DNA of 48,044 nt from assembly GCF_011745145.1 (NCBI RefSeq), contig NZ_CP050191.1, forward strand, positions 5,138,003 to 5,186,046. The letters run 5' to 3'. How positions within the stretch are numbered: position 1 is the first letter of the stretch; each line of letters begins with the position of its first letter. The translations under genes were made by a program, and so were the position numbers. Positions 23,476 to 31,370 of the stretch are shown one piece after another. The DNA comes from Mycobacterium sp. DL440. Its GTDB lineage: Bacteria; Actinomycetota; Actinomycetes; Mycobacteriales; Mycobacteriaceae. A model generated the notes under the pieces. It searched no databases. It was not told the DNA's origin and saw only the letters and a program-made list of their open reading frames with translations.

Positions 23476-24646
23476 GCATGACCTTGATGGCGCCGTCCTG
23501 CTTCTTCTGAAAGATGTCGTAGCCGTGCGGGGCCTCGTCGAGCGGCAGGATGTGGGTGGCGAAGCCGTCGACTCCCAACGGGTCGTCATCACCGAGCAAC
23601 GGCAGGATGTCACCGACCCACTTCTTCACATTGGCCTGCCCCATGCGCAGCTGGACCTGCTTGTCGAACAAAGTCAGCATCGGCAGTGGATCGGCCATGC
23701 CGCCATAGACACCGATCACGGAAATGGTGCCGCCACGCCGCACGATGTCGATCGCCGAGTAGAACGCATCGAGTCGGTCCACGCCGGCGCTCTGCATCAA
23801 CGGCTTGGCGATCGCGTCGGGCATCAGCGCGGTGATTTTCTGCAGGGTTGAGGCCACCGGCGAACCGTGCGCCTCCATGCCGACGGCATCGATCACCGAA
23901 TCCGTGCCGCGACCGTCGGTCATGGACCGCACCGCATCACCAACTGATCCATCGAGTGAGGTCAGATCGATGGTGGTGATGCCACGCATATCGGCACGGG
24001 CCAGTCGTTCCCGAATGCGGTCCACGGCGATCACCCGGTACCCGAGGTGCTGGGCCACCCTCGCCGCCATGTCACCGATCGGCCCGAGGCCGAGGACGGT
24101 CACCGAGCCGCCGTCAGGGATCCCGGCATACGCCACCGCCTGCCATGCGGTGGGCAGCACATCGGAGAGGTAGACGAACCGCGAATCCGGTGGCCCGTCG
24201 GGCACCTTGACGTGGGTGAACTGAGCCTGCGGCACCCGCAGGTACTCGGCCTGGCCGCCGGGGATGCGGCCGTACAGCTCCGAGTATCCGAACAATGCCG
24301 CACCCATGCCCTGGTCGCGGACCTGGGTGGTTTCACATTGCGTGTAGAGATGCTGATCGCACATGAAGCAATGGCCGCACGAGATCTGAAATGGGATGAC
24401 CACGCGCTCGCCCACCGACAAGTTCTGAACTTCCGGGCCCACTTCCCGCACGACGCCCATCGGTTCATGGCCCAGGATGTCGCCCGGATGCATGAAGGCG
24501 CCCAGCACCTCGTACAGATGTAGGTCCGAACCGCAGATATTGGTCGAGGTCACCTCGATGATCGCGTCCGTGGGCTCTTCGATCTCAGGATCCGGCACGG
24601 TGTCTACCCGCACATCCCGCCGGCCGTGCCAGGTAACGGCTTTCAC
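23459..24646 (-). CDS. zinc-dependent alcohol dehydrogenase, formaldehyde-dehydrogenase-like
   Basis: 395 aa, GTG start. Medium-chain dehydrogenase: catalytic zinc ligands C38 (NICGSDLH) and H60-E61 (GHEP), structural zinc Cys 90, 93, 96 and 104 (SCGHCFMC, YTQC), and NAD-binding GLGPIGDMA near residue 187. The length and the insertion around SVIDAVGMEAHG resemble glutathione-independent formaldehyde dehydrogenases and threonine-dehydrogenase-like enzymes. The substrate is not fixed by sequence. Cytosolic, single gene, convergent with the TetR gene. Confidence 0.88.
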   Translation of the reverse strand: MKAVTWHGRRDVRVDTVPDPEIEEPTDAIIEVTSTNICGSDLHLYEVLGAFMHPGDILGHEPMGVVREVGPEVQNLSVGERVVIPFQISCGHCFMCDQHLYTQCETTQVRDQGMGAALFGYSELYGRIPGGQAEYLRVPQAQFTHVKVPDGPPDSRFVYLSDVLPTAWQAVAYAGIPDGGSVTVLGLGPIGDMAARVAQHLGYRVIAVDRIRERLARADMRGITTIDLTSLDGSVGDAVRSMTDGRGTDSVIDAVGMEAHGSPVASTLQKITALMPDAIAKPLMQSAGVDRLDAFYSAIDIVRRGGTISVIGVYGGMADPLPMLTLFDKQVQLRMGQANVKKWVGDILPLLGDDDPLGVDGFATHILPLDEAPHGYDIFQKKQDGAIKVMLKPGG

Positions 24647-24734
24647 AGGTCCTCTCCCATCGCTAGATGTCGCAGGTGGGGGCTACCCCGCCGGCCTGAC
24701 GCCAAACCGGCGCGAGGTGACCGAGAATGGGTTG

Positions 24735-25229
24735 ATGACGCCGAACTGGGAGGGTTTCGACGGATTCGTCGGGCTGCTCGACTACCCGATGCTCGTCGTG
24801 ACGGCACAGGCCGACGACGGACCGGCCGGCTGCCTGGTCGGGTTCACCACGCAGGCGAGCATCGATCCACCCCGGTTCCTGGTGGGGGTGTCGAAGAAGA
24901 ACCACACCTTCGCGGCCGCGGAGGCGGCCACCCACCTCGGCGTGCACCTGCTGGCCCGTGACGACCTCGAATTGGCCCGCTGGTTCGGCGGTCAGACCGG
25001 GGATGAGATCGACAAGTTCGCCCAGTGCCGCTGGCACTCCGGACCCGCCGGGACGCCAATCCTTGATGCCGCACCGGCGTGGTTCGTCGGCGCCGTCCTT
25101 GAACGTGTCGACCTCGGAGACCACATGGGCTATCTGCTGAATCCGGTTGCCGGACAAGCCCCCGACGAACCCCAGCCGTGGATCAGGCTCAGCGACGTGG
25201 CCGATCTCAAGCCCGGCCACGAGGCCTGA
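24735..25229 (+). CDS. flavin reductase-like (FMN-binding split-barrel) protein
   Basis: 164 aa from ATG 24735. It follows the pattern of flavin reductase / DIM6-NTAB proteins: YPMLVVTAQADDGPAGCLVGFTTQASIDPPRFLVGVSKKNHTFAAAEAATHLGVHLL near the N-terminus, where FTTQASIDPPRFLVGVSKKN is the flavin-binding strand pair. Members reduce FMN with NAD(P)H for oxygenases or bind flavin for other uses; no partner oxygenase is adjacent. An earlier in-frame start would overlap the dehydrogenase promoter. Divergent from the dehydrogenase, and convergent with the Nudix gene 2 nt away. Confidence 0.82.
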   Translation: MTPNWEGFDGFVGLLDYPMLVVTAQADDGPAGCLVGFTTQASIDPPRFLVGVSKKNHTFAAAEAATHLGVHLLARDDLELARWFGGQTGDEIDKFAQCRWHSGPAGTPILDAAPAWFVGAVLERVDLGDHMGYLLNPVAGQAPDEPQPWIRLSDVADLKPGHEA

Positions 25230-25231
25230 GG

Positions 25232-25951
25232 CTACTTCCAGGCGAAGACCGGTTGTTCGAGTTCATCGACCGGATCGGTTCGGCCCTCCAGCGCCAGCCA
25301 CCGCAACTGCAACAGCACCGCGCCGGTCGGCGCATGGATCAGATCGTTGCCCAACGGAATCTGCACCACCGGGCGCGGGCTCTCCGGAATCGTGATGAAC
25401 CGCGGCGAATCCGCGCGCTGCAGCTGGTGCAAGCCCACCCGATACGCCGCCACCACCTCGTCGGGGGACGGACGCAGGTCGAGCCGTCCGCCGCCCCAGA
25501 CCACCACCGGGGTGATGACGTAACCGGAGCGGGTCGGGTAATCATCGAGCAGTCCCAGCACCGCCGTGTCGGGCAGGCTGACCCCGACCTCCTCGTCCAG
25601 CTCCCGCAGCGCGGCCTCGACCGCGGTCTCACCCGGGTCCAGCCGTCCGCCGGGCAGCGCCCACTGCGCAGCGTGCGACGAGAGCCGGGAAGTCCTGCGG
25701 CACAACAGAAATGCCGCTCCACCGGACACGTCGACCATGCGGCCGTCGAGCCCGGGCTCCGGCATCGGGCGGCCGTCGATCCATTCGTCGACCGGAGCCG
25801 GATCCACCCGGTCCTCACCGACCTCGGAATCGACCAGGACCACCGCCACGGCCGCGTGCCGCTTCGTCGGGTCGGTCACGGCGCGGCGTTCATGCCCCGC
25901 CAGATGCACCCCGATCCGGTCCCGCAGCGCTTCGTCATAGGCGATCGTCAC
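25232..25951 (-). CDS. Nudix hydrolase
   Basis: 239 aa. The Nudix box is complete: GRLDPGETAVEAALRELDEEVGV (GX5EX7REUXEEXGU) near residues 102-124, so it should hydrolyse a nucleoside diphosphate linked to another group, with Mg2+. The flanks resemble CoA-pyrophosphatase-like Nudix proteins (AVVLVDS, ALPGGRLDPGET, LLDDYPTRSGYVITPVVVWGG). The substrate is unproven. The start is a GTG (MTIAYDEALRDRIG). Confidence 0.88.
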   Translation of the reverse strand: MTIAYDEALRDRIGVHLAGHERRAVTDPTKRHAAVAVVLVDSEVGEDRVDPAPVDEWIDGRPMPEPGLDGRMVDVSGGAAFLLCRRTSRLSSHAAQWALPGGRLDPGETAVEAALRELDEEVGVSLPDTAVLGLLDDYPTRSGYVITPVVVWGGGRLDLRPSPDEVVAAYRVGLHQLQRADSPRFITIPESPRPVVQIPLGNDLIHAPTGAVLLQLRWLALEGRTDPVDELEQPVFAWK

Positions 25952-26002
25952 CGCTCGACCATATGCGGGACGCAGGCGATACGACCGGCGAGGTCACACC
26001 GC

Positions 26003-26380
26003 CTACTGGTCCGCCTTGCGGGTCTGCTGATACAGCGTGAGCTTCCACACCCCGTCAACCCGGTGGTAGACGCTGGACATGGCGCCGACGAACGCGGGCC
26101 CGTCCCCGTCGCGGTAGGCCGTGCCGGTGTAGACCAGGGCGGCATTGTCGTCATCGAGGACGATGAGGTGCACGCCACTGATCTCATAGGCGCGCCACGG
26201 CGGAGATTGCGCGAGCGCGCTGACGACGGTGTTGCGGTCCATCACCATGCCATTGGCGAGCACCATGACGGCGTCGGGCAGCATCACCTCGCCGTAGAAA
26301 TCCGCGCCGGTCGACTCGCACAGCGAATCCCACCCGGCACGTTCGATGTGCAGGAGTTCGCCGAGAACTGGACTGGTCAC
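26003..26380 (-). CDS. NTF2-like protein (DUF4440-type)
   Basis: 125 aa. SnoaL/DUF4440-like alpha+beta barrel: an N-terminal helix (LGELLHIERAGWDSLCESTGADFYGEVMLPDAVMVLANG) and beta strands AYEISGVHLIVLDDDNAALVYTGTAYRDG and SSVYHRVDGVWKLTLYQQTRKAD. Such proteins often bind small hydrophobic ligands or act as minor enzymes; function is unknown here. It is divergent from the cutinase and shares the upstream region holding the 20-bp palindrome at 26422-26441. Confidence 0.78.
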   Translation of the reverse strand: MTSPVLGELLHIERAGWDSLCESTGADFYGEVMLPDAVMVLANGMVMDRNTVVSALAQSPPWRAYEISGVHLIVLDDDNAALVYTGTAYRDGDGPAFVGAMSSVYHRVDGVWKLTLYQQTRKADQ

Positions 26381-26421
26381 CGCTACGTGATACCCGTTAC
26401 GCCGGCCTGGTATGCCTGGGC

Positions 26422-26441
26422 ACCACTGTTAAAACAGTGGT
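26422..26441. promoter_or_regulatory. perfect 20-bp palindrome, operator-like
   Basis: ACCACTGTTAAAACAGTGGT is a perfect inverted repeat of nine bases around AA, in the 72-nt divergent promoter. It lies 11 nt before the cutinase GTG and 41 nt before the NTF2-like gene. The symmetry suggests a dimeric repressor site; no regulator gene is adjacent. Confidence 0.6.
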
Positions 26442-26452
26442 AGAAGTGACGT

Positions 26453-27148
26453 GTGGGTGTCCGTAAGGTATCGGCCCTCGCGGGCATCGCAGCAGTGACT
26501 GCGGCCGCCGCGGTGGGCACGATCGCGACGCCCAAGGCGATGCCCTCAGCCTCAGCCGCTCCGGATTGTCCCGACATCGAAGTGGTCTTCGCTCGGGGTA
26601 CCGACGAACCCGCCGGCATCGGCAATGTCGGCAAGGCGTTCGTCGACACGCTGCGCCCCATGGTCAAAGGCTCAACAATCGGCACCTACGCGGTGCAGTA
26701 CCCCGCGTCGTGGGACTTCATGAAGGCCGCAGCCGGAGCCACCGATATGAGCAAGCGCGTCCAGGCCACAGCGGCGCGGTGCCCCAAGACCAAGATCGTG
26801 ATGGGCGGCTACTCGCAGGGCGCGGCCGTGGTCGACGTCGTGGCCACCTCACCCGTCGGCGGCCTCGGCTACAGCGCCCCACTGCCCGCCGCGGTGGTCC
26901 CGCGCGTCGCCTCGGTCGTCGTGTTCGGCAACCCGTCGGCGCGGCTCGGCCAGCCGCTGACCCGGATGAGTCCCGACTTCGGCGCGAGGACCGCGGACCT
27001 GTGCAACGCCAACGACCCCATCTGCTCGCTGGGCCGAGACTGGAATGCGCACGTCAGCTATCCGAAATCGGGCCTGATCAAACTCGCCGCGCAATGGGTC
27101 ACGCGTCACGTCCAGCCGCCGCCTCCAGCGCCCGCTGCTCGGCGCTGA
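26453..27148 (+). CDS. secreted cutinase-family esterase (CFP21/Culp-like)
   Basis: 231 aa. Sec signal peptide ([31 protein letters not shown], cleavage near residue 36), then a cutinase domain. Nucleophile Ser121 is in GGYSQGAA, Asp188 in NANDPICS and His200 in NAHVSYP, with disulphide-forming Cys in PDCPDIEV and the CNANDPIC region. Mycobacterial cutinase-like proteins hydrolyse lipid esters at or outside the envelope. A GTG start at 26453 is used, 11 nt after the palindrome. The last 50 nt overlap the convergent cyclase gene. Confidence 0.9.
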   Translation: MGVRKVSALAGIAAVTAAAAVGTIATPKAMPSASAAPDCPDIEVVFARGTDEPAGIGNVGKAFVDTLRPMVKGSTIGTYAVQYPASWDFMKAAAGATDMSKRVQATAARCPKTKIVMGGYSQGAAVVDVVATSPVGGLGYSAPLPAAVVPRVASVVVFGNPSARLGQPLTRMSPDFGARTADLCNANDPICSLGRDWNAHVSYPKSGLIKLAAQWVTRHVQPPPPAPAARR

Positions 27149-27956
27149 CGACCGGATAGAGCCGGTGGGATCCGGGAAGGCCCTTGAGTTCCACTTCGCG
27201 CGCCGCGCCAAGGGCGATGTCGTCCAGATCCCTGACCGCGTCCCCGACCGGTTCGCTGACCAGGATCTCTCCACCGTCGGCCTGACCGGCAACCCGCGCG
27301 GCCATCGCGACGTCGAGCCCGAACAGGTCGTCACCGCGGCGCACCGAGGTGCCCATGTGCACGCCGATCCGCACCCGGATTTCCTGCCACCGCTGCGGGT
27401 TTTCCGCGAGGGCACGCTGCACGTCGGTGGCGAACCGGACCGCGTTCTCCGGGTCGGCGAACGCGATCATGAATCCGTCGCCCTGGGTCTTGACCACATG
27501 ACCACCGTGCTTGTCGACACGCGCCTGAACGAGCTTGTCATGCTTCTCCAAGAGCTTCACCCAGGCCCGGTCACCCATCGCGGCGTTGTACCCGGTCGAA
27601 CCTTCGATGTCGGAGAACACGATGACGACCCGGCCGTCAGCGGTCAGCCGTGCCAGATCCGGGCGTTCCACCTGGGCCCATCCGGCCAGATCCTCGATGG
27701 AGTTGCGCACTGTTGCGCCCAGCCCCTTGTTGATCAGCATGTCCGCGGTCTGAAACACCGTCTTGATCGCAAACGGCGCAACGCCGCGACGGCGCCTCCG
27801 CCGGCGGTCTTCGTCCTCGAGCTTCATGCTCTCGATCTCACGCCGGGCCGTAATCAGCTGCCGCCGGCTCACGATGAACAACACCAGGAACGTGGCGAAC
27901 GCCGCGAACAGCACGACGACGATCACCAACAAGACGAACTCAAGGGTGGTCGGCAT
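27099..27956 (-). CDS. class III adenylate/guanylate cyclase with N-terminal membrane helix
   Basis: 285 aa from ATG 27956. One membrane helix ([25 protein letters not shown], residues about 6-30), then an arginine-rich linker (DRRRRRRRG) and a cyclase homology domain. Metal-binding Asp residues are in FSDIEGST and QGDGFMIAF, with a Lys in VVKTQGDG. The usual transition-state pair V-N-x-A-A-R reads V-A-M-A-A-R: the Asn is Ala, the Arg is kept. Activity and substrate preference are therefore uncertain. Membrane-anchored cyclases are numerous in mycobacteria. The 3' end overlaps the cutinase gene by 50 nt. Confidence 0.85.
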   Translation of the reverse strand: MPTTLEFVLLVIVVVLFAAFATFLVLFIVSRRQLITARREIESMKLEDEDRRRRRRRGVAPFAIKTVFQTADMLINKGLGATVRNSIEDLAGWAQVERPDLARLTADGRVVIVFSDIEGSTGYNAAMGDRAWVKLLEKHDKLVQARVDKHGGHVVKTQGDGFMIAFADPENAVRFATDVQRALAENPQRWQEIRVRIGVHMGTSVRRGDDLFGLDVAMAARVAGQADGGEILVSEPVGDAVRDLDDIALGAAREVELKGLPGSHRLYPVVSAEQRALEAAAGRDA

Positions 27957-28070
27957 CGGCACCCGCTGATTATCCGGCACGCGCCGGTCGCCCACCCCAC
28001 CGGCACATGTCACATTCCATCGAGTTGAGGTGTCTCGAGGGTGTAGTCACCGACAACATAGGAGTGCGCC

Positions 28071-28544
28071 ATGGATGCTCGTTTGAACCTGTTCGAGAAC
28101 CCGACCGCCGTCAAGATGCTCAAGCACGTCACCTCGGCGGGCAAGGTGATCACGGACTCGACACTCCCCGACACAACGCAGCAACTGGTGGCGCTGCGCG
28201 CCAGCCAGATCAATGGCTGCGCATTCTGCACCGACATGCACACCAAGGACGCCGTGCTCGCCGGGGAGACCCCGCAGCGGCTGCACCTGGTCGCCGCGTG
28301 GCGGGAGGCAACGGTGTTCACCGAAGCCGAACGCGCGGCCCTGGAACTGACCGAGCAGGGCACCCGGATCGCCGACGCGGCGGGCGGGGTCAGCGACGAG
28401 GTGTGGGCGAACGCGGTCAAGCATTACGACGAAAATCAACTGACCGCGCTCGTGTGCCTGATCGCCTTCATGAACACCGTCAACCGCTTGAACGTGATCG
28501 TCCAACAGCCCGCCGGCGACTACCAGCCGGGGCAGTTCGGATAA
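28071..28544 (+). CDS. carboxymuconolactone decarboxylase / AhpD-like protein
   Basis: 157 aa. It contains the AhpD core motif INGCAFCTDMHTKDA with the CxxC pair and the His three residues after the second Cys's neighbour, characteristic of alkylhydroperoxidase-like proteins that use the thiol pair in peroxide reduction. LVALRASQ is upstream of it and ALVCLIAFMNTVNRLNV follows. AGGAG lies 7 nt before the ATG, supporting this start. It is a single gene with no ahpC nearby, so its redox partner is unknown. Confidence 0.87.
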   Translation: MDARLNLFENPTAVKMLKHVTSAGKVITDSTLPDTTQQLVALRASQINGCAFCTDMHTKDAVLAGETPQRLHLVAAWREATVFTEAERAALELTEQGTRIADAAGGVSDEVWANAVKHYDENQLTALVCLIAFMNTVNRLNVIVQQPAGDYQPGQFG

Positions 28545-28582
28545 CAGCGCGCCACCGCATCCCATTCGGCGTACGTGCCTGC

Positions 28583-28633
28583 CACTAGGCCGAGGATTAC
28601 GGCCACATGCTGGCTGTAATCCTCGGCTTAGTG
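28583..28633. repeat. 23-bp hairpin with 5-nt loop
   Basis: The left arm 28583-28605 (GCCGAGGATTAC in its middle) and right arm 28611-28633 (GTAATCCTCGGC) pair along 23 bp, the only two non-Watson-Crick pairs being G-U wobbles in RNA, around the loop CATGC. It lies between the AhpD-like and helicase genes and has no U-run, so it is not a classical terminator. It could be a dispersed palindromic repeat, an mRNA-stability element, or a Rho-independent stop lacking a tail. Confidence 0.6.
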
Positions 28634-28729
28634 TGTGGGTACCGGCGCGCCGAGACATCTGTGCCGGATGGGACCGTGGCCGACCGGGACGAACGGCGGT
28701 ACCGGCGAACTGGCACGCTGGTTACCAAC

Positions 28730-31264
28730 ATGACCACTCCCCTGCTCGACGACCCGAGCGACCTGTCGGCGCTGCACGCCAAGGGCAACGATGCCGACAC
28801 CCTGTTCACCGATTTCGCGGGCTGGGCCGAAGCCAACGGCACCACCCTGTACCCCGCGCAGGAGGAGGCGCTGATCGAAGTGGTCAGCGGGGCGAACGTG
28901 ATCCTCGCGACGCCGACCGGCTCAGGCAAGTCACTGGTGGCCACCGGAGCGCTGTACGCGGCACTGGCCGCCGGTCGCCGGAGCTACTACACCGCGCCCA
29001 TCAAGGCGCTGGTGAGCGAGAAATTCTTCGCGCTGTGCGACGTGTTCGGCGCGGCCAACGTCGGGATGCTCACCGGGGACGCGTCCGTGAACGCCGACGC
29101 CCCGATCATCGCCTGTACCGCCGAGATCCTGGCCAACCTGGCACTGCGGGAAGGTGCCGACGCAGACATCGGCTTCGTGGTGATGGACGAGTTCCACTTC
29201 TATGGAGACCCGGACCGCGGCTGGGCGTGGCAGGTGCCGCTGCTCGAACTTCCCAACACCCAGTTCCTACTCATGTCGGCGACGCTGGGTGACGTCGAAT
29301 TCCTGCGCAAGGACCTGACCCGGCGCACCGGGCGGGAGACGGCACTGGTGGCCGGTGCGCAACGGCCGGTGCCGCTGTTCTACTCGTACGCCACCACACC
29401 GATGCACGAGACCATCGCCGACCTGCTCGACACGTTGCAGGCGCCGATCTACGTCGTGCACTTCACCCAGGCCTCCGCACTCGAGCGGGCCCAGGCGCTG
29501 ATGAGCGTCAACGTCAGCACCAAAGAGGAGAAGGCCGCCATCGCCGAGATGATCGGTGGTTTCCGGTTTTCCACGACCTTCGGGACCACGCTGTCGCGGC
29601 TCGTGCGGCACGGCATCGGTGTCCACCACGCCGGGATGCTGCCGAAATATCGCCGGCTGGTGGAACAGCTGGCCCAGGCCGGGCTGCTCAAGGTGATCTG
29701 CGGTACCGACACCCTCGGCGTCGGCATCAACGTGCCGATCCGCACCGTCGTGTTCTCCGCCCTGTCCAAGTACGACGGCACCCGGACGCGGTTGCTCAAC
29801 GCCCGCGAGTTCCACCAGATCGCCGGACGGGCCGGGCGTGCCGGATACGACACCGCGGGCACCGTGGTGGTGCAGGCGCCCGACCACGAGGTGGAGAACC
29901 TCAAACAGTTCGCCAAAGTCGCCGACGATCCGAAGAAGCGTCGAAAGCTGGTGCGGCGCAAGGCCCCTGAGGGCATGGTGCCGTGGGGCGAGAACACCAT
30001 GACACGGCTGATCGACGCCGCCCCCGAGGCATTGACCAGCAACATGCGGGTGTCGACAGCGATGATTCTCGATGTCGTCGACCGCCCCGGTGACCCGTTC
30101 GCGGCGATGCGTCGCCTGCTCACCGACAATCACGAACCACGCAAACGTCAGCTGAGGCACATCCGGGAGACCGTCGGCATCGCCCGGTCCCTGCTTCAGG
30201 CCGGCGTGGTGGAACGGCTTGCCGAACCCGAGGCCGATGGCCGGCGCTACCGGCTGACGGTCGACCTCCCGCCCGATTTCGCGCTGAACCAACCGCTGTC
30301 CACGTTCGCGCTGGCCGCGGTCGATGTCCTCGACCAGGAAGCCGAAACCTTTGCGCTGGATGTGGTTTCGGTGATCGAAGCCACTTTGGAAGACCCCCGC
30401 CAGATCCTGGCCGCCCAGCTGAACAAGGCCAGGGGCGAGGCGGTAGCGGAGATGAAGGCCGAGGGCATCGAGTACGACGAACGCATCGAACTGCTCGACG
30501 AGGTCACCTATCCCAAGCCGCTGGCCGAATTGCTGCAGCACACCTACGAGGTGTACCGGCAGACCAATCCGTGGGCGGCCGACGGGCACCTGTCCCCCAA
30601 ATCGGTGGTGCGCGAGATGTGGGAGCGCGCCCTGACCTTCCGTGAGTACATCAGCGTCTACGGGCTGACCCGATCCGAAGGGGCGGTGCTGCGCTACCTG
30701 TCCGATGCGTTCAAGGCGCTGCGCTCAGGAGTACCGACGGCCGCGCGCACCGAAGCGCTGGCCGACATCGTCGAGTGGCTCGGCGAATTGGTGCGCCAGG
30801 TGGATTCCAGCCTGCTCGACGAGTGGGAGCAGCTGACCAGCCCGGATCAGCCTCACGATGTTCCGGTGGCGGTACCGGCCCGGCCGCGTCCACTGACAGG
30901 CAACGAGCGGGCGTTCACCGCGATGGTGCGCAATGCGCTGTTCCGGCGGGTGGAGTTGTTCGCGCGGGCCCGCTGGGACGAGCTCGGCGCACTGGACGCC
31001 TCATCCGGGTGGACGGCCGATCGCTGGGCCGAAGTCGGCGAGGAGTACTTCGACGAACACGCCGAGGTGGGCACCGGAGCCGACGCGCGGGGCCCGGCAT
31101 TGCTGATCTTCGACCGACAGCCGCAGGTGTGGCGGGTGCGACAGATCCTCGAAGATCCGGCCGGAGATCACGATTGGGGCTTCGACGTGGAAGTGGACCT
31201 GGCGGCCAGCGACGAAGAAGGTGCCGCGGTGCTGCGTATCGTGGATGCGGGCCGGATGGGGTGA
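28730..31264 (+). CDS. DEAD/DEAH helicase with DUF3516 domain
   Basis: 844 aa from ATG 28730 (MTTPLLDDPSDLSALH). Superfamily 2 helicase: motif I ATPTGSGKS (residues 61-68), motif II DEFH near 146, SATLGD (motif III), QIAGRAGRAG (motif VI) and the HelY/Ski2-like HHAGMLPKYRRLVEQ with GTDTLGVGINVP. The C-terminal half is the DUF3516 region seen in actinobacterial helicases. The role is probably RNA or DNA unwinding; substrate is not known. An in-frame extension to 28607 would cross the hairpin and is unlikely. Confidence 0.9.
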   Translation: MTTPLLDDPSDLSALHAKGNDADTLFTDFAGWAEANGTTLYPAQEEALIEVVSGANVILATPTGSGKSLVATGALYAALAAGRRSYYTAPIKALVSEKFFALCDVFGAANVGMLTGDASVNADAPIIACTAEILANLALREGADADIGFVVMDEFHFYGDPDRGWAWQVPLLELPNTQFLLMSATLGDVEFLRKDLTRRTGRETALVAGAQRPVPLFYSYATTPMHETIADLLDTLQAPIYVVHFTQASALERAQALMSVNVSTKEEKAAIAEMIGGFRFSTTFGTTLSRLVRHGIGVHHAGMLPKYRRLVEQLAQAGLLKVICGTDTLGVGINVPIRTVVFSALSKYDGTRTRLLNAREFHQIAGRAGRAGYDTAGTVVVQAPDHEVENLKQFAKVADDPKKRRKLVRRKAPEGMVPWGENTMTRLIDAAPEALTSNMRVSTAMILDVVDRPGDPFAAMRRLLTDNHEPRKRQLRHIRETVGIARSLLQAGVVERLAEPEADGRRYRLTVDLPPDFALNQPLSTFALAAVDVLDQEAETFALDVVSVIEATLEDPRQILAAQLNKARGEAVAEMKAEGIEYDERIELLDEVTYPKPLAELLQHTYEVYRQTNPWAADGHLSPKSVVREMWERALTFREYISVYGLTRSEGAVLRYLSDAFKALRSGVPTAARTEALADIVEWLGELVRQVDSSLLDEWEQLTSPDQPHDVPVAVPARPRPLTGNERAFTAMVRNALFRRVELFARARWDELGALDASSGWTADRWAEVGEEYFDEHAEVGTGADARGPALLIFDRQPQVWRVRQILEDPAGDHDWGFDVEVDLAASDEEGAAVLRIVDAGRMG

Positions 31265-31296
31265 GCGCTTGCTGAACCCAATTTTATCGCGTACCC

Positions 31297-31317
31297 GGGG
31301 CCTTGCGGCAAGGCCCC
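31297..31317 (+). promoter_or_regulatory. rifamycin-associated element (RAE)-like palindrome
   Basis: GGGGCCTTG-CGG-CAAGGCCCC is a perfect inverted repeat with the core of the actinobacterial RAE (GGGG-CTTGCGGCAAG-CCCC), the element found ahead of rifamycin-inactivating and helR genes. It ends 53 nt upstream of the helR GTG. It could also fold as a hairpin ending the helicase transcript, but has no U-tract. Confidence 0.78.
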
Positions 31318-31370
31318 GGTGATGGCGCACAATCGCTGGCCGACCCAAACCACGGATAAGCGAGGGAACT

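Noticed and set aside
25178..26443. Plus-strand open frame of 421 codons across the Nudix and NTF2-like genes
   Set aside because: The minus strand has a complete Nudix box; this frame spans two genes and a promoter and has no domain.
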